A stretch of DNA of 14,067 bases from Candidatus Zixiibacteriota bacterium (GTDB taxonomy: Bacteria; Zixibacteria; MSB-5A5; JAUVRN01). Location of the stretch: positions 1 through 14,067 of the forward strand of contig JAUVRN010000015.1 in assembly GCA_030597645.1 (NCBI GenBank), read 5' to 3'. Position numbers and translations under genes: made by a program. Shown piece after piece: positions 1-4,939 of this stretch. Position 1 is the stretch's first letter. Each line of letters opens with the position of its first letter. The notes under the pieces are model-generated. The model saw only the letters and a list, made by a program, of their open reading frames with translations. It did no database searches and had not been told where the DNA came from.

Positions 1-160
1 CGTACCGGCGCGGGTCCTGGTAAAACTTGGGGAGAAAGGGGTTCTCCTCGGCCGTTTCGAGTATGAGCTCCGCATCCAGCCGCTCGGCTACCATTCGGGC
101 GAGCGTGGTCTTGCCCACGCCGATCACACCTTCGACGGCCACGTAGGAGAGGTCAGACAC
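1..160 (-). CDS. Deoxynucleoside kinase, N-terminal part (cut by window edge)
   Basis: Only the first 53 codons lie in the window; the gene continues past the left edge. Deoxynucleoside kinases phosphorylate deoxynucleosides for nucleotide salvage. The translation starts at a GTG (158-160) and carries a P-loop, EGVIGVGKTTLA, at residues 10-21, followed by EENPFLPKFYQDPRRY at residues 38-53. Both match the bacterial deoxyadenosine/deoxyguanosine kinase-like family, in which the ENPF-type motif follows the P-loop helix. The GTG overlaps the folK stop by 8 bases (GTGTCTGA), which implies translational coupling. Placing dNK directly after folK is, to my knowledge, a recurrent arrangement in bacteria. 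Substrate preference cannot be judged from this fragment. Confidence 0.88.
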   Translation of the reverse strand, partial: MSDLSYVAVEGVIGVGKTTLARMVAERLDAELILETAEENPFLPKFYQDPRRY

Positions 161-661
161 GGCACGCTTCCGTCGACGCCGTCTCGATGCCCTGATCCAG
201 CAGTTCACCTGTGAGGGATGCACCAAGAGCGCGTCCGTCGGCTCCGAACAGCTCGGGCGCGAGTTCCAGCAGAGGCACCAGCGCAAATGCGCGCTTGCAC
301 AAATCCGGGTGTGGTATCCGCAGGCGCGGTGTCTTCACCTCGACCCCATCCCAGAAGAGTATGTCGATGTCGAGTGTTCGCGGCGCCCACCGGTACGGGC
401 GATCGCGTCCGCACCGATCTTCGACGCGGTGACACAGATCCAGTAGCGATTCCGGGAACCCGACCAGAGTCCCGCGACTACGGTGTTCCGGAACTCGTCG
501 CCGGCATTCGGTCCGATCGCCGATGTTCGGTAGATCGACGCGCGGTTCAAATACACGAAGCCCGGCTCACACCTGAGTGCCTCGATCGCATCGTGGAGGT
601 TGCCCTCGCGGTCGCCCAGATTGGAGCCGAGGCCCAGGTACACGCGTCCCGGATGCTCCAC
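153..661 (-). pseudogene. folK: FolK (HPPK), interrupted by an apparent -1 frameshift
   Basis: 2-amino-4-hydroxy-6-hydroxymethyldihydropteridine pyrophosphokinase transfers pyrophosphate from ATP to the pterin, the step after FolB in folate synthesis. From the GTG at 661 the frame reads VYLGLGSNLGDREGNL and continues to NTVVAGLWS, near position 463. It then reads nonsense to a stop at 335. From about 458 the neighbouring frame continues the protein: PESLLDLCHRVED, then RWAPRTLDIDILFWDG with the Mg-binding Asp pair of the PRTLDIDIL motif, IPHP, and a stop at 153. Restoring one base in the GGG or CCC run at 461-454 gives an intact product of 169 residues, near the usual 160. All other family motifs are intact, so a sequencing or assembly deletion is at least as likely as true inactivation. 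The GTG lies 2 bases after the folB stop. Confidence 0.85.
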
Positions 662-663
662 GC

Positions 664-1020
664 CTACTTCGATCCTTCCAGTTCCACTTCGATGTAGTCG
701 AGGTTGCCCGGAATCGGTGGAATCATCTTGCGCACGCGTACGCGGGTCTGATCCACGGGAAAACGCTCCAGCACGGACGCCACGATGCGCGTGGCCAGCG
801 TCTCGAGCAATTGGATGTGGTCGGCGGTCAGCACGGACTCGATGGTCTGGTACACGGCCTGGTAGTTGATCGTGTCCTTGAGGTTGTCGCTTTGCCCTGC
901 CACCGAGAAGTCGAACGTGCGTTCACAGTCCACTTCGTAACGGCGGCCCGTTTCGCGCTCGGCCCTGGACACGCCGTGAAAACCGTAAAAGGTCATCCCC
1001 TGGAGTCGGACGATCCCCAT
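664..1020 (-). CDS. folB: Dihydroneopterin aldolase
   Basis: FolB converts 7,8-dihydroneopterin to 6-hydroxymethyl-dihydropterin and glycolaldehyde, feeding FolK. The 118-residue product has the family length and motifs: LQGMTFYGFHG at residues 6-16, E21 in the HGVxxAE segment, Y53, E73 in LLETLA, and K98 in VRKMIPPIPG. These align with the substrate-binding and catalytic positions of well-studied homologues such as S. aureus FolB (E22, Y54, E74, K100). The ATG at 1018-1020 was chosen because GAGGAGAGC directly precedes it and because the protein then begins at the conserved strand. A longer upstream reading in this frame only traverses the aminotransferase gene. The start lies 28 bases inside the preceding gene, so its ribosome binding site is embedded in that coding sequence. 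Confidence 0.95.
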   Translation of the reverse strand: MGIVRLQGMTFYGFHGVSRAERETGRRYEVDCERTFDFSVAGQSDNLKDTINYQAVYQTIESVLTADHIQLLETLATRIVASVLERFPVDQTRVRVRKMIPPIPGNLDYIEVELEGSK

Positions 1021-2216
1021 GCTCTCCTCATCTGTTCGAGGCGTTCCGGCCACAGACGCCCCAGCCTGGTAAATGCCTCCGTCGTCGTTTCCACATCCAT
1101 CGCCACCGACAGCCTCAGGAAACCCTCGCCGCCTTCGCCGAACGCGGAGCCCGGGGCCACGAGTACACCCGCGCGGCTCAGAAGCCGCCGTGCCATTCGC
1201 ACATCGTCGCGGCGCCTGGGCACCGGCACCCACACGAACGGGCCGGCGACCGGCCTTCGATAGGTCCAGCCCAGGCCGTCCAGGCCGCGCGCCACTCGTT
1301 CACGCCGGCGACCGTATTCCTCGTTGTTGGCGCGCGCGATCCTCGGGTAGGCGGCCAGCGCATCGATGCCCGTTTCCAGGGCGACACGCCCGGGACGCGA
1401 GCCTAGCTGATGCTGTACCTGCTCGAGGGCCGCCAGGATATCTGGATGGCCGACCGCGAAACCGAGTTTAAGTCCCGGCAGGTTGTAAGTAAAGCTGAAC
1501 GAGTGCAGCTCCACGGCGACCTGGCGGGCCCCGGGCACGGACAACAGCGATATCGGTGGGTCCTGGTCGTAGTAGATCTCACCGTAGGCGAAGTCTTGCA
1601 CGACGATGACATTGCGCCGCCGCGCCCACCGCACGAGTTCGGCAAAGAAGGCCCGATCCGTCGGTCGCGAGGTCGGGTTGTGCGGATAATTCAAGAACAG
1701 AATGCGCGGGCGACGGCCGGCGGCGTCAAGCTGGTCCAGATTGGGGAGGTAATCCCCGGCGCGGGTCAGCGCTACGGGAACGACATGCCCGCCCACGTAG
1801 ACCGTCGCCGTGCGATACAATGGATAGGAAGGATCGGGGATGCCGACCGCATCGCCTGGATTGATCAAGGCCAGGGCCAGTTCGTAGATCGCCTGCCGGA
1901 CGCCGGCTATCGGCAGGAGCCCCCGGATCGGGCTCAGCCGGACGCCGAATCGCTCGCGGAACCAGCGGGCGGCCTCGGTCCGAAACGACCGGTCACTGTT
2001 GTCGGGCGCCTGCTGCGCTGCGCTGGCCTGCGTCAGCCGGCTGTGGAAACCATCCATGAGCTCGGCATCCGGGGCGATCTGGGGTACGAACCGGCCCAGG
2101 TCGATGATCGAGGTACCGCGCTGGCGAAGCCTGTGGGCAACCCGCTCCAGTCCGTCCAGCGCGGTCGGTCCCGAGAGCTGCAGTCGCTGGGATGTGTCCA
2201 CGATGACTCTGCGCAT
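993..2216 (-). CDS. Class I/II aminotransferase-fold protein lacking the PLP lysine
   Basis: The 407-residue product aligns along its whole length with fold-type I aminotransferases of the LL-diaminopimelate/aspartate type. Visible features: INPGDAVGIPDPSYPLYR at residues 118-135, NYPHNPT at 176-182 (substrate and PLP-ring Asn180), D208 and Y211 in QDFAYGEIYYD (PLP N1 and O3 positions), and FLRLS at 366-370 with R368 at the carboxylate-binding arginine. The signature normally reading S-x-S-K-x7-R reads HSFSFTYNLPGLKLG at 238-252. Phe242 (codon 1491-1493) replaces the Schiff-base lysine and Lys250 the phosphate-binding arginine. The GSKE-type phosphate loop is GVRQ at 105-108. It is therefore unlikely to be a normal transaminase. 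It may bind PMP or a ligand without covalent chemistry, or act as a regulator. It sits 14 bases after the aldolase and overlaps folB. The ATG at 2216 is preceded by GGAG. Confidence 0.85.
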   Translation of the reverse strand: MRRVIVDTSQRLQLSGPTALDGLERVAHRLRQRGTSIIDLGRFVPQIAPDAELMDGFHSRLTQASAAQQAPDNSDRSFRTEAARWFRERFGVRLSPIRGLLPIAGVRQAIYELALALINPGDAVGIPDPSYPLYRTATVYVGGHVVPVALTRAGDYLPNLDQLDAAGRRPRILFLNYPHNPTSRPTDRAFFAELVRWARRRNVIVVQDFAYGEIYYDQDPPISLLSVPGARQVAVELHSFSFTYNLPGLKLGFAVGHPDILAALEQVQHQLGSRPGRVALETGIDALAAYPRIARANNEEYGRRRERVARGLDGLGWTYRRPVAGPFVWVPVPRRRDDVRMARRLLSRAGVLVAPGSAFGEGGEGFLRLSVAMDVETTTEAFTRLGRLWPERLEQMRRAWGSSDSRG

Positions 2217-2230
2217 GGCTCCGGCTCGGG

Positions 2231-2914
2231 CTACGTGTGGTTACCGGTACGTGACAGCTTCTCTTTGGCCGCCGGATCCAGGCTGCAGGCGCCACCCAGC
2301 GTGGCAGCGTAGTAGAGGATCCGGGCGGCCTGCTCCAGCATCTCGAGCCGGAAGTAGGCCTCGTCCACATCCGCGCCTACGGTGACGGCCCCGTGATTGG
2401 CCAGCAGGAATGCTTGTGCCGAGTGCAGGTGGTCACGCAGCCGATCGGACAGCTCATGCGTGCCCGGTGTGCCGTAGGGGACCAGGGGGATGTTGCCCAG
2501 TTCCACCAAGGTTTCAGGCATACAGTCGATGCAGAGTTTGTGGTGCGATACGGCAAAGGCGGTGGAGTAGGGTGGGTGCCCGTGGGCCACCGCTCCCACG
2601 TCGGAACGTTCGGCGTAGATCGTCGTGTGGAGCCGGAATTCGCTGGAGGGCGCCAGCTCCGCTCGCTGTGGGTGACCAGCCTGATCGATGACCACCAGGT
2701 CCTCGGAGGTCAGCATCCCCTTGTTCCTGCGGCTCGGGGTGATCAGGATGCGGTCATCCGGAAGCCGGGCGGAGAAATTTCCCTCATATGCGGCCACATA
2801 GCCCTTGCGGGCCGCGAGGTGACAGACTTCTAATAGCCGCTTACGGATCTGCCAGGGGGTCGGCAATGACCGAATCAACTCCTCTGCTGGAAAAAGTTTA
2901 GGTTGGCCCGGCAT
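2231..2914 (-). CDS. Class II aldolase/adducin family protein
   Basis: The 227-residue product is a zinc-dependent class II aldolase of the L-fuculose-phosphate aldolase/adducin superfamily, which cleaves or rearranges sugar phosphates through an enediolate. It carries GNFSARL at residues 45-51 and ITPSRRNKGMLTSEDLVVID at 58-77, both in the phosphate-binding region. PSSEF has the catalytic-acid position E92. Zinc ligands are H111 and H113 in AHGHPPYS and H174 in LLANHGAVTVG. The substrate (fuculose-1-P, methylthioribulose-1-P, 5-deoxyribulose-1-P or another) cannot be assigned. The ATG at 2912-2914 was chosen because the family similarity begins shortly after it; a longer in-frame reading back to 3145 would cross the divergent intergenic region. 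It is the first gene of the minus-strand operon with the aminotransferase-like protein, folB, folK and dNK. Confidence 0.85.
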   Translation of the reverse strand: MPGQPKLFPAEELIRSLPTPWQIRKRLLEVCHLAARKGYVAAYEGNFSARLPDDRILITPSRRNKGMLTSEDLVVIDQAGHPQRAELAPSSEFRLHTTIYAERSDVGAVAHGHPPYSTAFAVSHHKLCIDCMPETLVELGNIPLVPYGTPGTHELSDRLRDHLHSAQAFLLANHGAVTVGADVDEAYFRLEMLEQAARILYYAATLGGACSLDPAAKEKLSRTGNHT

Positions 2915-2947
2915 CTCTCGCCGGTCAAGCGCCAAACCGGGTGCACT

Positions 2948-2960
2948 GGTCCGCAGGACC
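2948..2960. promoter_or_regulatory. Short inverted repeat in divergent intergenic region
   Basis: GGTCC-GCA-GGACC is a perfect 5-bp inverted repeat with a 3-base centre. It lies 34 bases before the aldolase start and 66 bases before the DUF5752 start. On its own it could arise by chance. Its position beside the longer palindrome at 2988-3004 makes an operator role possible. Confidence 0.3.
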
Positions 2961-2987
2961 GAATCCGTCGATAGGTGGAAGGGTACA

Positions 2988-3004
2988 GACCGGCCTGGCC
3001 GGTC
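2988..3004. promoter_or_regulatory. Perfect 17-bp palindrome, candidate operator
   Basis: GACCGGCC-T-GGCCGGTC has two 8-base arms that are exact reverse complements around one central base. It lies between the divergent folate/aldolase and trehalose operons, ending 22 bases before the ATC start at 3027 and beginning 73 bases before the aldolase start at 2914. This is the size and symmetry of a binding site for a dimeric repressor, and its position could affect both operons. It could also form a GC-only hairpin in the leader of the DUF5752 mRNA. There is no T-tract, so it is not a classical terminator. Confidence 0.5.
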
Positions 3005-3013
3005 GCCAGCGGG

Positions 3014-3018
3014 AAGGA
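3014..3018 (+). promoter_or_regulatory. Shine-Dalgarno site supporting the ATC start at 3027
   Basis: AAGGA lies 8 bases before the ATC at 3027-3029, an ideal spacing. No ATG, GTG or TTG is in frame anywhere from 2823 to 3266. A second AGGA at 3021-3024 is too close to be preferred. Confidence 0.4.
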
Positions 3019-3026
3019 TCAGGACC

Positions 3027-3698
3027 ATCACCCGCGAAGCATTCGAGGTAAAGGACTGCGCGCTCATCACGCTGGCGACGGGGCTCCGTGCCCAGACGCT
3101 GCGTGAGCTGGCCGATCGTGTCGAGCAGTGCCCGCAGGCATCCATCGAGTATCATTTCTTCTCCAGCCAGCTTCGGCCCTCGTTCGATGATCCTGAGTAT
3201 CACAATGATTTCGCGCTCTGGGCACGGGACGCCCTGCGGGACCAGCCCCTGGCCGAGCGACTGGCCATGCTCGATCCGCTGCAGTACGACGACCCCGAGG
3301 CCCTCAGGCAGGCCCTCCTCGACGTGATCGAGGAGCGTCTCAGCGAGACGGACCTGGTACCCTGGGCTCCGCGCGAGCACGAGTTTATCTTCCTGCGCGC
3401 GCAAACGGTGGTTTTCGATACCGGCCTGCGCGCCCACTCACTATCCGAACTGGCGGGTCTGATCCCGCGGCTGGCTACGGGCAGCGTGTATTACCACTTC
3501 GTCGAAGCGCGGCGACGGCTGCCCGGCGGCGGCGACGACTTCAGCCTGTGGATCAAGAACACGCGGAACAACTGTGAAGCGCTCACAGACCAGCTCACCG
3601 CACTGGATTACTACTATGCTTCGCTGACCGGACTGCGCGCACGGCTGGCAGCCATCTTCGCCGACTGGATCAATCGGTATCCGGTGGAGGCCGCGTGA
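3027..3698 (+). CDS. DUF5752 family protein, apparent ATC start
   Basis: The 223-residue reading resembles the DUF5752 family, which I know as a neighbour of trehalose-type glycosyltransferases and which has no assigned biochemical function. The frame is open far upstream but offers no ATG, GTG or TTG before 3267. Starting at that ATG would discard the first 80 residues, including the conserved AFEVKDCALITLATGLRA segment at residues 5-22. The ATC at 3027 lies where family members begin and has AAGGA 8 bases upstream; CTG at 2946 is the only other near-cognate candidate far upstream. The protein is an internal duplication: TGLRAQTLRELA (18-29) with TGLRAHSLSELA (132-143), SIEYHF (39-44) with SVYYHF (153-158), DFALW (61-65) with DFSLW (171-175). 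It has no signal peptide or membrane helix. Its stop overlaps the treT ATG by one base. Confidence 0.8.
   Translation: MTREAFEVKDCALITLATGLRAQTLRELADRVEQCPQASIEYHFFSSQLRPSFDDPEYHNDFALWARDALRDQPLAERLAMLDPLQYDDPEALRQALLDVIEERLSETDLVPWAPREHEFIFLRAQTVVFDTGLRAHSLSELAGLIPRLATGSVYYHFVEARRRLPGGGDDFSLWIKNTRNNCEALTDQLTALDYYYASLTGLRARLAAIFADWINRYPVEAA
3686..3690 (+). promoter_or_regulatory. Ribosome binding site of treT
   Basis: GGAGG lies 7 bases before the ATG at 3698 and only 4 bases before the GTG at 3695. This favours the ATG as the treT start. The site is inside the end of the DUF5752 gene. Confidence 0.7.
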
Positions 3699-4939
3699 TG
3701 TTCTCCTCCAAACTCGCGGCGTACGCCGACGTGGCCGGTGCCGAAGTGATCGACCACCTGCACCAGCTCGCCCGGTCCCTGCCGGGTGTGCGTGTGGTGC
3801 ATGTCAATTCCACCAGGGTGGGCGGCGGTGTGGCCGAGATCCTCGAGCAACTCGTGCCCATGAAGCGTGAGCTGGGCATCGACGCGTCCTGGGAAGTGAT
3901 CGAGGGTAATGCCGCTTTTTTCCACGTCACGAAGAGTTTTCACAATGGTCTGCAGGGAAACGCGGTGGAGGTGACCGCTGCCGATCTCCAGGCGTATGAA
4001 CAGACCAACCGGGACAACGTCGAGCGGCTGGCCCCGATGCTGAAGGACGCGGACATCGTGATCATCCACGATCCGCAGCCCGCGGCGCTGCTGAACCTCA
4101 TACCGAAACGGCGGGGCAAGTGGATCTGGCGATGCCACATCGACGTCAGCCGTCCCCACCGGGCCGTGTGGAAGTACCTGCGTCCGATCGTCGCCCCGTA
4201 CGACGCGTCCATCTTTTCACTGGCTGCCTTTGCCCAGTCGCTGCCGCATCCGCAGTACCTGATTCCGCCGTCGATCGACCCGCTCAGCGCCAAGAACTGC
4301 GAGCTTGCACCCGCGGACGTCGAGGCGGTTCGGGAGGAGTTCGGTATCGACCCGGCCGTGCCCATGGCGTTGCAGGTGTCGCGGTACGATTGGTTCAAGG
4401 ACCCCATCGGCGTGATCCGCGCCTGCCGGTTGGCGAGGCGTTACGTGCCGCTGCAGCTCGTGCTGGCCGGCGGTGGCGCGACCGATGATCCGGAAAGCGA
4501 AGCCGTTCTCGATGCCGTGCGAAAGGAAGCGGGCGACGATCCCGACATACACGTGCTCGTGTTGCCCGCCGACGCACATCACACCATCAACGCGCTGCAG
4601 CGCGCCGCGGACATCGTCCTGCAGAAATCGACGCGTGAGGGCTTTGGGCTGACCGTCACCGAAGCCATGTGGAAAGGCAAACCGGTGATCGGCGGTGATA
4701 CGGGCGGTATCGTGTTGCAGGTCATCGACTACCACACAGGGTTCCGCGTCTCCACGCCGGAAGGCGCGGCGTTCCGAATGCGCTACCTCTTGACCCATCC
4801 GGAGCAATTGGACACTATGGGTTTGAAGGCCCGCCGGTTTGTACACGACCACTTCCTCTTGACCCGGCATCTCCGCGAGTACCTGACGCTCATGGTGGGT
4901 CTTGTGCACGGATCAGAAGAAAGGATCGAGCTTGGCTGA
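3698..4939 (+). CDS. treT: Trehalose synthase (GT4 family, TreT)
   Basis: TreT makes trehalose in one reversible step from NDP-glucose and glucose in the cytosol. The 413-residue product has the family's landmarks: HVNSTRVGGGVAEIL at residues 35-49 (acceptor-side glycine loop), HDPQPAALL at 124-132, WRCHIDVS at 144-151, VSRYDWFKDP at 227-236 where the GT4 donor-binding half begins, and the E-x7-E motif (E314 and E322) in STREGFGLTVTEAMWKGKP. Length matches the roughly 400 residues of known TreT proteins. The start is the ATG overlapping the preceding TGA (TGATG), with GGAGG 7 bases upstream; the GTG three bases earlier is less likely. It is the middle gene of DUF5752-treT-otsBA. NDP preference (ADP, UDP or GDP) cannot be read from the sequence. 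Confidence 0.92.
   Translation: MFSSKLAAYADVAGAEVIDHLHQLARSLPGVRVVHVNSTRVGGGVAEILEQLVPMKRELGIDASWEVIEGNAAFFHVTKSFHNGLQGNAVEVTAADLQAYEQTNRDNVERLAPMLKDADIVIIHDPQPAALLNLIPKRRGKWIWRCHIDVSRPHRAVWKYLRPIVAPYDASIFSLAAFAQSLPHPQYLIPPSIDPLSAKNCELAPADVEAVREEFGIDPAVPMALQVSRYDWFKDPIGVIRACRLARRYVPLQLVLAGGGATDDPESEAVLDAVRKEAGDDPDIHVLVLPADAHHTINALQRAADIVLQKSTREGFGLTVTEAMWKGKPVIGGDTGGIVLQVIDYHTGFRVSTPEGAAFRMRYLLTHPEQLDTMGLKARRFVHDHFLLTRHLREYLTLMVGLVHGSEERIELG

Noticed and set aside
451..470. Programmed -1 frameshifting as the explanation for split folK
   Set aside because: The codons at the junction (TCG GGT TCC CGG) do not form an X-XXY-YYZ slippery heptamer with good re-pairing, and I see no downstream structure that compels it. 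A missing base is simpler.
577..1263. 228-codon plus-strand open frame
   Set aside because: It lies opposite folK, folB and the aminotransferase end, which have clear family matches.
1410..2312. 300-codon plus-strand open frame opposite the aminotransferase gene
   Set aside because: No recognisable protein features. It is explained by high GC and strong codon bias on the opposite strand, where a full-length family match exists.
2921..2928. TTGACCGG on the minus strand just before the aldolase start, as a -35 box
   Set aside because: It lies only 7 bases before the ATG, so a promoter using it would start transcription inside the gene.
4217..4909. 230-codon minus-strand open frame within treT
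   Set aside because: Shadow frame of treT; composition is low-information and no family is evident.
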